Source of the DNA: Dethiosulfovibrio russensis
GTDB lineage: Bacteria > Synergistota > Synergistia > Synergistales > Dethiosulfovibrionaceae
Assembly: GCF_021568855.1 (NCBI RefSeq)
Contig: NZ_JAKGUG010000004.1
Span: 1-64,000 of the forward strand
Direction: 5' to 3'
DNA length: 64,000 nt
Shown here: piece by piece, positions 22,146 through 31,250 of the stretch
Position numbering within the stretch: the first letter of the stretch is position 1
Layout of the letters: each line of letters starts with the position of its first letter
Translations under genes and position numbers: made by a program
The notes under the pieces: generated by a model
Databases searched by the model: none
The model's input: only the letters and a program-made list of their open reading frames with translations
What the model was told of the DNA's origin: nothing

Positions 22146-23710
22146 CAGATTCCACCTCCCAAGACAGCGCCGATATAGGCTCCCTTATCCACCAACGCGG
22201 TAGCGGCGGGCTCCACCAGATGGGAGACTACCCAGGTTGGGAAAAGAGACAGTCCCAGTATTACGACGGTCAGAACGGCCATGCCCAGCACCATCGATGC
22301 AGGTACCTCTTTGACCTTCGAGAACTCTTTCTTCTCCGGTCCGAGGAACGCCGTCTGGAACACCTTTACGAAACTGGCCAGGGTGAGGATAGAGGTTACC
22401 AGAGCCACCACGGACAGGGCGGGATGAACCGCGAAAGACGATTCGTAGATCAACAGCTTCGATACGAAACCGTTGAAGGGAGGTATTCCGGAGATCGCCG
22501 CAGCGGCGATCACGAACATGAAGGTCGTAAAGGGCATCCTCTTGGCCAGACCGCCCATCTTGTCCAGATCCCTGGTTCCCGTCACGTAGTAGAGAGCGCC
22601 GGCAACCAGAAAGAGCAAGCCTTTATAGGTCACGTAGTTGACCATGTGGAAAATGCCGCCCTTCATGGAGGTCATGCCGAAATCGGCCATCTGTCGGGGA
22701 TCGCCCATAGCGAGAAGCCCTACGCCGAAAGCCATGAGCATATATCCCACCTGGGAGACCGAATGATATCCCATAAGTCTCTTGACCTCGTGCTGGACCA
22801 CCGCCATGGAGACGCCGAAGAACATGGACATCATCCCCAGGGTTATGAGAGCCCATGGCACAACGTCCCCGACTATGGCGGATCCGAAGACGGAAAAGAC
22901 TATCCTGCACAGCCCCACCAAGGAGGCCTGGCTCACAACCACGAGAAGAACCGTGACTGATGCGGGAGCCTCTGCGTAGGCGTCGGGCATCCACATATGC
23001 ATGGGGAAAGCCCCACACTTCATGGCCAACGCCGTTATCATGAACACGAGAGCTACCTTCTCCGCCAAGCCAAACTGTATAACCTTGCCGACCGCGGCCA
23101 TGTTCAGCAGGTTATACCTGCCGTAGAGAAAGCCGATGGCCAACAAAACCATCATGGCCGCTATCTGAGAGACGAGCATGTACTTGAAGGACGCCTCTAT
23201 GGATTCCGGTCTGTCCCTCCAGTAGGCGATCAGCCCAAACGAGGAGACCGAGGCTATCTCGAGAAACACGAAAAAGTTGAACAGGTCTCCGGTGAGTATC
23301 AGCCCGAGCATACCAGCGGTAAGCAGGAAATACAGGGCAGAATACCAGATTTTTCCGGAAAACCTATCGAGAAAACGAAGACCGAACAGTACTCCCGCCA
23401 GGGAGGCAAAACACCCTATAACGGCTATGAAGGAGTTGAACGAGTCGACCTCCAGAATTATCCTAACAGGATAGGCCATCCCAGAGGGCAAGGTGAGGTT
23501 CCAGGCCTTGCCGCCCATGACGTAGACCGCCGTGCCCTCGGTCGCCACGTACTGAAGCAGACAGAAAGAGAGAACGAGAAGAACCGAGGAGATCAAAACC
23601 GACCAGATCGTCCTCGCCCTACGGCCGCCTAAAGCTACTATCGGGGTCGAGAAAGCCCCGAAAAGGGGAACCGCCAGCATGAGAGCGGGCAGATGTACGG
23701 ACCAACTCAT
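22145..23710 (-). CDS. mbhH: Mbh subunit H: MnhD/NuoN-like ion-translocating antiporter subunit
   Basis: The 521-residue protein has about 14 membrane helices and is a Mrp/NuoL-M-N family proton or sodium channel. Recognisable parts are TAGMLGLILTGDLFNFFVFL with the conserved E of LEIAS, KCGAFPMHMWMPDAYAEAP with the helix-breaking lysine, and VQHEVKRLMGYHSVSQVGY. It is the main ion-pumping subunit. It overlaps mbhG by four bases. Confidence 0.95.
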   Translation of the reverse strand: MSWSVHLPALMLAVPLFGAFSTPIVALGGRRARTIWSVLISSVLLVLSFCLLQYVATEGTAVYVMGGKAWNLTLPSGMAYPVRIILEVDSFNSFIAVIGCFASLAGVLFGLRFLDRFSGKIWYSALYFLLTAGMLGLILTGDLFNFFVFLEIASVSSFGLIAYWRDRPESIEASFKYMLVSQIAAMMVLLAIGFLYGRYNLLNMAAVGKVIQFGLAEKVALVFMITALAMKCGAFPMHMWMPDAYAEAPASVTVLLVVVSQASLVGLCRIVFSVFGSAIVGDVVPWALITLGMMSMFFGVSMAVVQHEVKRLMGYHSVSQVGYMLMAFGVGLLAMGDPRQMADFGMTSMKGGIFHMVNYVTYKGLLFLVAGALYYVTGTRDLDKMGGLAKRMPFTTFMFVIAAAAISGIPPFNGFVSKLLIYESSFAVHPALSVVALVTSILTLASFVKVFQTAFLGPEKKEFSKVKEVPASMVLGMAVLTVVILGLSLFPTWVVSHLVEPAATALVDKGAYIGAVLGGGI

Positions 23711-24054
23711 CCTCTCAACCTCCTGATCTCTCTGACGTCCAGGGTACCGTAATGACGATAGAGCATGACTATCAGAGACAACATCAAAGCCGACGTCGCC
23801 AAAGCTATAACTATAGCGGTCAGGGTCAAAGCCTGGGGCGTGGGTAAAACGTAGACATCGACGGGGCCGGGCAGGAACTTGACCGGTATATCCCCCTTCA
23901 GCCTGTATCCCAGGACTACCAGAAACATATTGGCAGCGGACTCCATAACGCCGACCCCTATGGCGATCTTAAAAAGGTTATTCTCCGCAATGATAGCGAT
24001 AAGCCCCATCAGGAAAAGCAGACCTACCACGACAAAAGGCAGGTTAGCCATCAT
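23707..24054 (-). CDS. mbhG: Mbh subunit G: MnhC/NuoK-like subunit
   Basis: From ATG 24054, which follows AAAGGAGACTGG, the product is 115 residues with three membrane helices. It carries the NuoK-like pieces IGVGVMESAANMFLV and PTPQALTLTAIVI, the latter being a signature of MnhC. The start lies 11 bases inside mbhF. It forms part of the proton channel next to MbhH. Confidence 0.93.
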   Translation of the reverse strand: MMANLPFVVVGLLFLMGLIAIIAENNLFKIAIGVGVMESAANMFLVVLGYRLKGDIPVKFLPGPVDVYVLPTPQALTLTAIVIALATSALMLSLIVMLYRHYGTLDVREIRRLRG

Positions 24055-24532
24055 GACCAGTCTCCTTTCGAGAATCGGCAAAATCGTGCAGGACGATACC
24101 GCGGAACATGGACAGAATGATCACGGTAAGTCCACCGGCGACCTCTATACCGACGGCGATATCCATCACGCCGATTGTACCGGAGAAGGGGATCAGACCG
24201 TGGGCCATCGTCTTTGCCACATCGTGCGGAACCGCCAGGAAGTTGTAGAAGAAAGTTCCCTCGGGAATGCCTCTAAGCCCGAAACCGATGAACATCATCA
24301 ACCCGACGAAGAGCATTATCCAGTAAACGGAGGTCTTAACCCACTCTAAAACCCTGTCCCCTCCGTGAGCGACCAGGAGAAGAGCCATGAAGGAACCTAC
24401 GATAGCTCCTCCCTGGAAACCTCCGCCGGGAGTCACGTCACCGTGGATTATGACGTAGACACCGAAAATTATAAGAAACCAGGCGAAGAGGTCACATACC
24501 GTACGTGCCACTAGAGAAAGAGGTTTACGCAT
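24044..24532 (-). CDS. mbhF: Mbh subunit F: MnhB-domain membrane protein
   Basis: The 162-residue protein has four predicted helices. The MnhB signature is visible in DVTPGGGFQGGAIVGSFMAL and in SGTIGVMDIAVGIEVAGGL. It directly follows mbhE with no gap. Confidence 0.93.
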   Translation of the reverse strand: MRKPLSLVARTVCDLFAWFLIIFGVYVIIHGDVTPGGGFQGGAIVGSFMALLLVAHGGDRVLEWVKTSVYWIMLFVGLMMFIGFGLRGIPEGTFFYNFLAVPHDVAKTMAHGLIPFSGTIGVMDIAVGIEVAGGLTVIILSMFRGIVLHDFADSRKETGHDG

Positions 24533-24802
24533 TTACTTCCTCCCCTTTCTAAAAAGCATCACCACGGAACAAATGGCAGTAAAAAGCACCGCCGACTCTC
24601 CGAGGGTATCGAAAGCACGATAGTCAAAAACTATGGAGGTCACGACGTTCTCGGAAGACCTCTCCTCCACTGCATGATCCAGGAAATACTCGTCCATAGC
24701 CACGTCCCCGGGAACACCGAAGGGATGAACCGCATCCAGACCGGAGAGAAGGATCCCACCCAACACCAAGGTCGCGGCGATAAATAGGGCCTTCAACTTC
24801 AT
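24533..24802 (-). CDS. mbhE: Mbh subunit E-like small membrane protein
   Basis: The 89-residue protein has one helix near the N-terminus and one near the C-terminus. VTSIVFDYRAFDTLGESAVLF is the typical block of MbhE (equivalent to a C-terminal part of MnhA), where Arg and Glu form part of the ion path. It overlaps mbhD by four bases. Confidence 0.88.
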   Translation of the reverse strand: MKLKALFIAATLVLGGILLSGLDAVHPFGVPGDVAMDEYFLDHAVEERSSENVVTSIVFDYRAFDTLGESAVLFTAICSVVMLFRKGRK

Positions 24803-25056
24803 CTGCGCCCCCCCCTGTCCTTACGGAGACGGCCGACTCCGAACAGTGCGATCACGAAAATCGCCGTATCCAGGGCAGCACCTATACTGGCCTCTGCAAT
24901 GGCCACATCGGGAGCCTGAAGGATGTAGAACTCCAGAGCCATAAGAAGGCTGAAAGCCCCCAGACTGACGACCGAATACAGAAGATCTCTGAACCACACG
25001 GCGTAAAAGCCGGTCACCAGGAGCAAGATAAGATTGAAGACGTGAAATGAAGTCAT
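24799..25056 (-). CDS. mbhD: Mbh subunit D-like (DUF4040) membrane protein
   Basis: The 85-residue, three-helix protein contains LEFYILQAPDVAIAEASIG, the DUF4040/MnhA-C signature with the conserved PDVAxxE motif. It corresponds to a detached part of MnhA, as in archaeal Mbh. It overlaps mbhC by four bases. Confidence 0.9.
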   Translation of the reverse strand: MTSFHVFNLILLLVTGFYAVWFRDLLYSVVSLGAFSLLMALEFYILQAPDVAIAEASIGAALDTAIFVIALFGVGRLRKDRGGRR

Positions 25057-25433
25057 CGTCTAAATCCCTCCTTGAGAAGCCTCTCGTCCCTCTCGGCCAA
25101 ACTGTCTATCACCGCATTTTTCGGGAAAGCCTTGCTTCTGTGAGCAGCCCTCGCCAAAACGTGAGCTCCCGTAGCGTTGCTTATAAGCAACGCGGCCACA
25201 ACTACCGCGGTGTGAAGAGCCAGGACGGAAAAACGGACCTCTCCCGTCTGGAATCGGCGGATAATGGCATAGACTATCACACCGAGGGAGAGAGATATGG
25301 TCCCGAAAGTCGTACACTTGGTGGAACCGTGCATCCTCGTGTAGACATCGGGGAAACGGAAGAGAGATATGGTTCCCAGGGTGTTGACCAACATCCCCAG
25401 CAGAAGGAACAGCACGGAAAATACGTAGATCAT
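25053..25433 (-). CDS. mbhC: Mbh subunit C: MnhG-like antiporter subunit
   Basis: The 126-residue protein shows MnhG landmarks FLLLGMLVNTLGTISLFRFP and DVYTRMHGSTKCTTFGTISL followed by TGAHVLARAAHRS. It has three membrane helices and a charged cytoplasmic C-terminus. It starts directly after mbhB. Confidence 0.93.
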   Translation of the reverse strand: MIYVFSVLFLLLGMLVNTLGTISLFRFPDVYTRMHGSTKCTTFGTISLSLGVIVYAIIRRFQTGEVRFSVLALHTAVVVAALLISNATGAHVLARAAHRSKAFPKNAVIDSLAERDERLLKEGFRR

Positions 25434-25434
25434 G

Positions 25435-25695
25435 CTATTTTCTCCCCTCCTCTATATAACGGGCTATAAACATAGTGCTCACGAAGGACAAAGCCGCATA
25501 GACTATCGCTACGTCCACCATGACTACCGATTCGAAATGAGCCGCCAGAAGAATCATGATACCTATGACCAGGGTATTCATGGCGTCCAGGGCCACCGCT
25601 CTATCTGCCCCGGTAGGTCCCATTATCAACCTTCCAGTCATTAAAAGGACCAGAAGGGTCAGGAACCCCGCAGCCAACGCGAAAAAACCGATCAT
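25435..25695 (-). CDS. mbhB: Mbh subunit B: MnhF-like antiporter subunit
   Basis: From ATG 25695 the product is 86 residues with three helices. GPTGADRAVALDAMNTLVIG and VDVAIVYAALSFVSTMFIARY are typical MnhF segments. The upstream in-frame codons lie inside mbhA and were excluded. Confidence 0.92.
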   Translation of the reverse strand: MIGFFALAAGFLTLLVLLMTGRLIMGPTGADRAVALDAMNTLVIGIMILLAAHFESVVMVDVAIVYAALSFVSTMFIARYIEEGRK

Positions 25696-25697
25696 GG

Positions 25698-26219
25698 TCA
25701 CTGAGCCACCTTTCTCGCCCACTCTCCGAAGGACCCGTATACCGCCTCACCGGAGGGGTGAGGGTCGGTCACATTGATCCAATGAACGTAGAAAACCCCG
25801 CTGTCGTCCTCGACATCCACCGTTAGGGTTCCGGGAGTAAGGGTTATGGCGTTGGCCAGAAGAGTCTTGGCCATCTCGCCGTGAAGCCCGGTATCGACCT
25901 CGACTATGCCGGGGTTGATCTTTCCCGTCACGATACGGATAGCTACGTCGATGTTCGCCTTGATGAGAGCCCAAAGAAACGGGCCGAAAAGAAAGTAGAG
26001 AAAACCTGCCCACCTAACCGGATTGAGACCAGCCAGACCAAAATGCCTAGCGTTGCTTCGGCTTCGGACCGATACGGCTACCACTGTAGCGAGTACCAGA
26101 CCGATACCTATCTCAACCGGAGGAATCCCTTCCCCAGACCAGACCAGCAAAAGGTACATGAGGAAGGAGAGGACGAATACAAACACATACGACACCCCCT
26201 CAAAAGACTTGTCTTGCAT
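25698..26219 (-). CDS. mbhA: Mbh subunit A: MnhE-like antiporter subunit
   Basis: The 173-residue protein is the first gene of the operon. It has N-terminal hydrophobic helices, then the MnhE block LNPVRWAGFLYFLFGPFLWA, IRIVTGKINPGIVEVDTG, LLANAITLTPGTLTVDVE and the C-terminal WARKV. The start follows GGAAGG. The full gene order from here, A to N, equals that of the archaeal mbh operon. Confidence 0.94.
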   Translation of the reverse strand: MQDKSFEGVSYVFVFVLSFLMYLLLVWSGEGIPPVEIGIGLVLATVVAVSVRSRSNARHFGLAGLNPVRWAGFLYFLFGPFLWALIKANIDVAIRIVTGKINPGIVEVDTGLHGEMAKTLLANAITLTPGTLTVDVEDDSGVFYVHWINVTDPHPSGEAVYGSFGEWARKVAQ

Positions 26220-26239
26220 TCTGTCGACCTTCCGTATTT

Positions 26240-26288
26240 TTTATACAGCTCGAACGACAAATTGTAAAAAATGTTACAGACTTCACAA
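26240..26288 (-). promoter_or_regulatory. Predicted promoter(s) of the mbh operon
   Basis: Two overlapping sigma-70 candidates read on the minus strand. The first is TTTACA (26263-26268), 17-base spacer, TATAAA (26240-26245). The second is TTGTGA (26283-26288), 16-base spacer, TACAAT (26261-26266). The first would give a very short leader; the second would leave room for the ribosome-binding site. Confidence 0.5.
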
Positions 26289-26342
26289 AACTTTCTGCCC
26301 CCCCTTTGAGACCGCTCTACCACTCCCTTCGATCCATCAAAG

Positions 26343-26525
26343 CTACCGCCATCTATTCATACAGTCCAGGCAGAGCCACGAATCGCCACCTTCGTCTGAT
26401 AGGATAGGTCCATCGTAGACGGCTCTTTTCTCCTCCACCGCCCGGGCCAGATCAAAGGTCAAATAACCTCTGTATATGGGTAACACTCTGCCTCCTCCGC
26501 AGGAAGGACACCTTATATCATCCAT
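26343..26525 (-). CDS. Small zinc-ribbon protein
   Basis: The 60-residue product starts at ATG 26525 behind GGAGGT. It has two CxxC pairs, CPSCGGG near the start and CLDC near the end, separated by a hydrophilic stretch. The longer open frame upstream lacks a ribosome-binding site and was rejected. It is not assigned to a known family. It lies between the ior terminator and the mbh promoter on the same strand. Confidence 0.6.
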   Translation of the reverse strand: MDDIRCPSCGGGRVLPIYRGYLTFDLARAVEEKRAVYDGPILSDEGGDSWLCLDCMNRWR

Positions 26526-26598
26526 GTAATCGCACCTCCGACAAAAAACCCTGTAGACATTATACATGGAACAGTAACATCCTCCCAGTGGATAAGGC

Positions 26599-26626
26599 AA
26601 AAAAAATCCCGGTCCGAAGACCGGGA
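26599..26626 (-). terminator. Terminator of the iorAB operon
   Basis: On the minus strand TCCCGGTC (26619-26626 reverse) pairs with GACCGGGA around a TTCG tetraloop, followed by eight T residues. Confidence 0.9.
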
Positions 26627-26648
26627 AAATGGACGAAATATTGTGCCC

Positions 26649-27197
26649 TTACCTTTTAAAACCCAAATTCAGAGCTTTTATGTTATCGTCCCTGAACCTC
26701 TCGGGAGACATATCCGCCACCGCTGACTCCATATCTTCCATGGAGATACCGAAGGAATCGGATGCCACCAAAGCCCCCAATATCATCACGTTGAGGAAGA
26801 GAAAGCGGCCTCCCATCTCCTCTCTGAGGATTCCGTATCCGTCGACCGGCAGGACCTTTATGTCCTTATCCCGAAGATATTCTCCCATTGTCCCGGCCTC
26901 GAATCTGGCTGGATCGTCGCAGTTCACGATAAGGGTCCCGCCCGACCGAAGAAAGGACACGTTTCTTATCGCCTCGTCGGTATCGAAGGCAAGGACGACG
27001 TCGGCGTCTCCGTTCTGCACCAAAGGCCCGAAATGCTCCCCCGACTTGAAATGGCTTATGACCGACCCACCTCTCTGGGACATGCCGTGGACCTCGCTGC
27101 CTATGACTTTATCGCCCCGCCTCAACGCGATCTCTCCGAGTACCTTGCTGGAAAACAGTATGCCCTGTCCTCCGACTCCCACGATGACTATCTGCAT
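26649..27197 (-). CDS. iorB: Indolepyruvate:ferredoxin oxidoreductase, beta subunit
   Basis: The 182-residue protein from ATG 27197 begins with the gamma-domain signature IVIVGVGGQGILFSSKVLGE, followed by EVHGMSQRGGSVISHFKSG, as in 2-oxoacid:ferredoxin oxidoreductases. A longer frame upstream is inside iorA and not used. Stop of iorA and start of iorB overlap (TAATG), so they are translationally coupled. With IorA it converts aromatic 2-oxoacids to acyl-CoA, CO2 and reduced ferredoxin. Confidence 0.95.
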   Translation of the reverse strand: MQIVIVGVGGQGILFSSKVLGEIALRRGDKVIGSEVHGMSQRGGSVISHFKSGEHFGPLVQNGDADVVLAFDTDEAIRNVSFLRSGGTLIVNCDDPARFEAGTMGEYLRDKDIKVLPVDGYGILREEMGGRFLFLNVMILGALVASDSFGISMEDMESAVADMSPERFRDDNIKALNLGFKR

Positions 27198-29059
27198 TAT
27201 CTGTCCCCTCCTTCCGAAACTATCGCGCCCTTGGGACACACGGCTACGCATACGCCACAATTGACGCAATAGCGGTCGTCCACCATCGCCTTTCCGGTCG
27301 TCTGGTCCCAGACCAGACCGGGACAGTTGAAATCCCTTATACATATGCCACATCCTATGCATACAGACGGATCCACCTTCACAGGACGATACTCGGGCTT
27401 GACCTTGAGCATTGTTATACAGGGGTGACGGAACACTATGACCGCCGGCTCACCGTTGGAGGAGGCGTATTCCCAGGCCTTTTCGATGGTCTTTTCGTTC
27501 TTTTCTATATCGTAGGGATCAAGGACGGAAAGCCATTTCACGCCGCATCCCTTAACCGCTTCCTCTATGGAGACAGATACCCCTTCCTCGCCGGAACGCA
27601 TTTTATCCCCCGTTCCAGGATGATCCTGTCCTCCGGTCATGGCCGTTATACGGTTGTCCAATATGACCAGAACGAAGGCGTGACGATTGTAAACCGCCGT
27701 AGCCAGACCGGTCATTCCACTGTGAAAGAACGTGGAGTCGCCAAGGGTGGCGAATATCGGGCGATCCGCCCCCTTGCCGTCGGCCTTGAAAGCCAGATAT
27801 ATGCCAGACGCGGCAGTGACCGACCCTCCCATGCAGATGTTGGTATCAACCGCGTTCTGGGCTATGGCTAGGCCATAGCATCCTATATCGCTGGCTACCA
27901 CCGCATCGGGGAAGACCTTTCTTATCGAGAAATAAGCCGGACGGTGAGAGCATCCGGGGCAGAGTCTGGGACGTCTCTTCTCCGGGGAAAGCTCCTCCTC
28001 TATTTTATTAAAAACCTCTCGCTCCGAAAGATCCTCCTCGACCCCGAGCACCCTGAGAAGGACCGACTCCACGACCTCGGGGACCAACTCCCCGGTTTTA
28101 GGAACCCAGCCGTTCCACCTCCCCATGACAGCGGTCCTGTTCAGGATCTGTCCCTCAACCACCGGCTGAGTCTCCTCCAAAACCAGAACTCGATCGTGTC
28201 TGTCGACGAAGTCCTCCACCAGGTTCACCGGTAGGGGCACCGGAGTGCCTATCTTCAATATGGAGACGTCCTTCCGTCCCAGTCGATTGAGTATATCCCT
28301 GACGACCGAGTAGGATATACCACAGGCGATAACCCCCAACTTAGCGGGCTCTTCAGAGGGGACCTCGAAGTTATAGCGGTCCATAGCTCCGAATTCCCCG
28401 CGAATCGCTTCGAAACGATCGGAATGATCGTCAAGGAACCCGTGTATGACCGCCGGCATGACTATCCTCTTGCCGGCAGGTTTACGGTCGAAAACGGCGT
28501 CCCTCTGGGATACCACGTCATCCATAATCTCCACATCCTGCCGACAGTGGTCCACCCTTACGGTGGGTCTGAGCATGGCCATAACCCCATATCTACCGGC
28601 CAGATCGAATGCATCCGCAACCATGGCCTTCGCCTCCCTCGCGTCGGAAGGGTCAAAACAGGGTATTTTGGCCGCCGCGGCGTAGGCCCTGCTGTCCTGA
28701 TCGTCCTGGGATGCGTGACATCCCGGGTCGTCGGACACCACGACCAACAGACCTCCGTCTAGCTTCTGATGGGCCACGCTCATAAAGGGATCTGCTGCCA
28801 CGTTCAACCCGACCTGCTTCATCACGGCACAGCTTCTCTTTCCAGCATAACAGGCCCCTATGGCCATCTCCAGGGCGACCTTCTCGTTGGCCCCCCACTC
28901 CACCTGGGTATTGGTCCCCATCTCGTCGGAGTATGCCGCTATGGCAGGCAATATCTCCGACGAAGGAGTTCCGGGGTAAGCTGTGGCAACGGCACACCCC
29001 GACTCCACAACCCCTCTGGCTATGGCCTCGTTTCCGAGCAATATTCTTCTCTCTGACAT
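27197..29059 (-). CDS. iorA: Indolepyruvate:ferredoxin oxidoreductase, alpha subunit
   Basis: The 620-residue protein has an N-terminal pyrimidine-binding region (GNEAIARGVVESGCAVATAY then PGTPSSEI), a central swivel domain, the TPP-binding domain with GDSTFFHSGMTGLATAVYN and LDNRITAMTGGQDHPGTG, and two C-terminal 4Fe-4S sites (CIGCGICIRDFNCPG and CVNCGVCVAVCP; the first has the family's atypical spacing). It degrades the transamination products of Trp, Phe and Tyr and reduces ferredoxin, which Mbh could use for H2 production. Confidence 0.96.
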   Translation of the reverse strand: MSERRILLGNEAIARGVVESGCAVATAYPGTPSSEILPAIAAYSDEMGTNTQVEWGANEKVALEMAIGACYAGKRSCAVMKQVGLNVAADPFMSVAHQKLDGGLLVVVSDDPGCHASQDDQDSRAYAAAAKIPCFDPSDAREAKAMVADAFDLAGRYGVMAMLRPTVRVDHCRQDVEIMDDVVSQRDAVFDRKPAGKRIVMPAVIHGFLDDHSDRFEAIRGEFGAMDRYNFEVPSEEPAKLGVIACGISYSVVRDILNRLGRKDVSILKIGTPVPLPVNLVEDFVDRHDRVLVLEETQPVVEGQILNRTAVMGRWNGWVPKTGELVPEVVESVLLRVLGVEEDLSEREVFNKIEEELSPEKRRPRLCPGCSHRPAYFSIRKVFPDAVVASDIGCYGLAIAQNAVDTNICMGGSVTAASGIYLAFKADGKGADRPIFATLGDSTFFHSGMTGLATAVYNRHAFVLVILDNRITAMTGGQDHPGTGDKMRSGEEGVSVSIEEAVKGCGVKWLSVLDPYDIEKNEKTIEKAWEYASSNGEPAVIVFRHPCITMLKVKPEYRPVKVDPSVCIGCGICIRDFNCPGLVWDQTTGKAMVDDRYCVNCGVCVAVCPKGAIVSEGGDR

Positions 29060-29090
29060 GAAGTCATTTCCCCTTTCGGCAATTCATGAG

Positions 29091-29747
29091 TCAATCTTCT
29101 TTCCTGACCTCTCTTATGTAGGAATAAATAGTGTATTTCGTCTTACCGGTCTCCTGAGCCAGGGTCTCGACCGCCCCCTTCAAAAGAAAAAAGCCCCCCT
29201 CGTCCAGGTCCTTAACCGCCTCGAGACACTCCTGTTTAGAACATAGGTGCAGAGGTTTTCCTACCTTTCCTCTGAGCACCCTGAGGTTGCGCTCCAGAAG
29301 ATCCTCGAACTTACCCTGAGGACCATCCACGTCGAACTCGGAATAGGCCGCCGAGGGATCCACCGCCACCAAAAAATCGACCATTCCCTTGACCATCTCC
29401 GCCTTGGTCATGTCGTAGTTGACGCACATATATCCCACGATCTCCCCGGTATCGTCCTTGAGATAAAAGGTGTTCGAACGGATCCGTTTGCCATCCTTAG
29501 AGCGGGTAAGATAGTTGACCACGTAGTCCCGATCCTGTTCCTCGGCGGACTTCAGGACATAGAGGGCGAAATCCCTGAGAGGAGAACCTACGGATCTGCC
29601 CGTCACATGACCGTTCTCTATGGCCACGACCGAGTGATCCGGATCGGAGACGTCGTGCAGAACCACCTCATAATCGGGGCCCAGAGCCAAGGCGAGCCCC
29701 TTTACCATGGGCAGCATGGATCTCAATATCGGATGCAGTTTTTCCAC
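29091..29747 (-). CDS. YheO/DauR-type PAS and helix-turn-helix regulator
   Basis: The 218-residue protein has the YheO-like PAS domain in its N-terminal half (YEVVLHDVSDPDHSVVAIEN, then GRSVGSPLRDFAL and YVVNYLTRSKDGKRIRSNTF) and the DauR-type helix-turn-helix at the end (AVETLAQETGKTKYTIYSYI). Cytoplasmic. It lies 31 bases upstream of iorA on the same strand and is divergent from the MFS gene, so it could control either. Members of this family respond to small metabolites such as D-arginine; the ligand here is unknown. Confidence 0.88.
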   Translation of the reverse strand: MEKLHPILRSMLPMVKGLALALGPDYEVVLHDVSDPDHSVVAIENGHVTGRSVGSPLRDFALYVLKSAEEQDRDYVVNYLTRSKDGKRIRSNTFYLKDDTGEIVGYMCVNYDMTKAEMVKGMVDFLVAVDPSAAYSEFDVDGPQGKFEDLLERNLRVLRGKVGKPLHLCSKQECLEAVKDLDEGGFFLLKGAVETLAQETGKTKYTIYSYIREVRKED

Positions 29748-29813
29748 AGAGAATCCTCCTCACTCTTTTGACGCCACATCAAAAACGTGACATGCCATCT
29801 TTATACAAAAAAA

Positions 29814-29842
29814 TTGATATTCCGTCAATCCTTTGATATGCT
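29814..29842 (+). promoter_or_regulatory. Predicted promoter of the MFS transporter gene
   Basis: TTGATA (29814-29819), 17-base spacer, TATGCT (29837-29842), about 45 bases before the start codon. TTGATAT is repeated within the spacer edge, and TTGA/TCAA half-sites nearby may bind the divergent regulator. Confidence 0.5.
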
Positions 29843-29888
29843 TTATCGGCATCGGAACATACAAAAGAGATCACAGGGGGTAAAGAGG

Positions 29889-31169
29889 ATGACAGGGGAT
29901 ATGAGGAAAGCCCTTAGATACAGGTGGGCCGTATGGGGAGCCATGGTACTGGCCTATATGGTGGTGTTCTTTCACCGTCTCGCCGCCGGGGTGGTCAGAG
30001 CGAACGTCACGGAAGCCTTCGATCTCTCCTCCACGGCTTTTGGAAACATGGCCTCGGCCTATTTTTACGCATACATGCTCATGCAGATCCCGGTGGGACT
30101 CATGGCCGATTCCCTGGGAGCAAGGGTAACCGTGTCGGTCGGAATGATGCTGGCGGGAACCGGATCGGTATTGTTCGGCACAGCGTCCAGCTACGGTCTG
30201 CTGCTGATCGGAAGATTTTTGGTCGGGGTAGGAGTGTCCACCGTATTCGTATCGATCCTGAAGGTCCAATCCCAGTGGTTCAAGGAAAGGGAGTTCGGAA
30301 CGATGTCAGGGCTGACCTCTCTGGTTGGCAACCTGGGAGGGGTGCTGGCCCAGGCACCGTTGGCAATCCTTGTCGGTCTGTTCAGCTGGCGGGCCTCTTT
30401 CGTGACCATAGGGATAGCTACCTTCGGCATCGCCGCTCTTTGCTGGATCGTGATACGAAACACCCCACAGGAGAAGGGCTTCCCCGCCATAGACGAATCG
30501 AACGACATCGGAGAAGACGTCGTGCCGATTCCTCTTATGACCACTCTTAAGGAATCCGCTTCGGATTGGCGCATATGGCCGGTGTTCGTGTTCTTCGGAT
30601 GTTACAGTGGAGTTTATCTGGCTCTTTCCGGAACCTGGGGGACCCCTTATTTACAGGACGTATACGGAATGACGGTCCAGCAGGCATCCTCCATGGTTTC
30701 CTTTGCCGTTTACGGTACGATCGTCGGAGGGATAACCGCCGGTTCCATTTCGGACAGGATAGGAAAGAGAAAGCTGCCACTGATCTTGATGAACATATTG
30801 GCGACCGCGACTTGGTTGGCGATAGTGGTACTGTGGCAGGGCAAACCACCGGTGTGGGCAATAAGGCCCCTTTTCTTTATGGTGGGATTCTCCGCCACGT
30901 CCTACGTCATATCCTGGGCCATAGTCAAGGAGATAAACAGACCCCAATCGACCGGGGTAGCCATAGCCCTGGTCAACACCGGAGCTTTTCTGGGGAGTGC
31001 CGTCATAACGACAGTGATGGGGATGATGCTGGAAAACATGTCCCACCTTGCCTCTCAGGAAAAATTCACCGCCGCCCTTGGCATATGCCTGGGAGCGACC
31101 GTTCTGGGGCTGATATGCTCGCTGGTCTTCCCTGAGACCAACTGTAGAAACGTATCTAAAGGTCGTTAG
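29889..31169 (+). CDS. Major facilitator superfamily transporter
   Basis: About 426 residues from ATG 29889, behind AGGGGG. There are 12 hydrophobic helices. MFS hallmarks include MADSLGARVTVSVG between helices 2 and 3 (motif A, G-x-x-x-D-x-x-G-x-R/K) and GSISDRIGKRKLP in the second half. HRLAAGVVRANVTEAF at helix 1 resembles the sugar phosphate/phthalate-type (ACS) subfamily of nitrate-like or hexuronate carriers. The substrate cannot be told; an organic anion or peptide-derived acid would fit the context next to ior genes. Confidence 0.9.
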   Translation: MTGDMRKALRYRWAVWGAMVLAYMVVFFHRLAAGVVRANVTEAFDLSSTAFGNMASAYFYAYMLMQIPVGLMADSLGARVTVSVGMMLAGTGSVLFGTASSYGLLLIGRFLVGVGVSTVFVSILKVQSQWFKEREFGTMSGLTSLVGNLGGVLAQAPLAILVGLFSWRASFVTIGIATFGIAALCWIVIRNTPQEKGFPAIDESNDIGEDVVPIPLMTTLKESASDWRIWPVFVFFGCYSGVYLALSGTWGTPYLQDVYGMTVQQASSMVSFAVYGTIVGGITAGSISDRIGKRKLPLILMNILATATWLAIVVLWQGKPPVWAIRPLFFMVGFSATSYVISWAIVKEINRPQSTGVAIALVNTGAFLGSAVITTVMGMMLENMSHLASQEKFTAALGICLGATVLGLICSLVFPETNCRNVSKGR

Positions 31170-31250
31170 GACTCCTATAGAAACTCACGTCCGAAAAATA
31201 GTGTTTTTAGAGATGCCCTGTAGCTCCATAGAAGCGAAGAATACAAAGAG

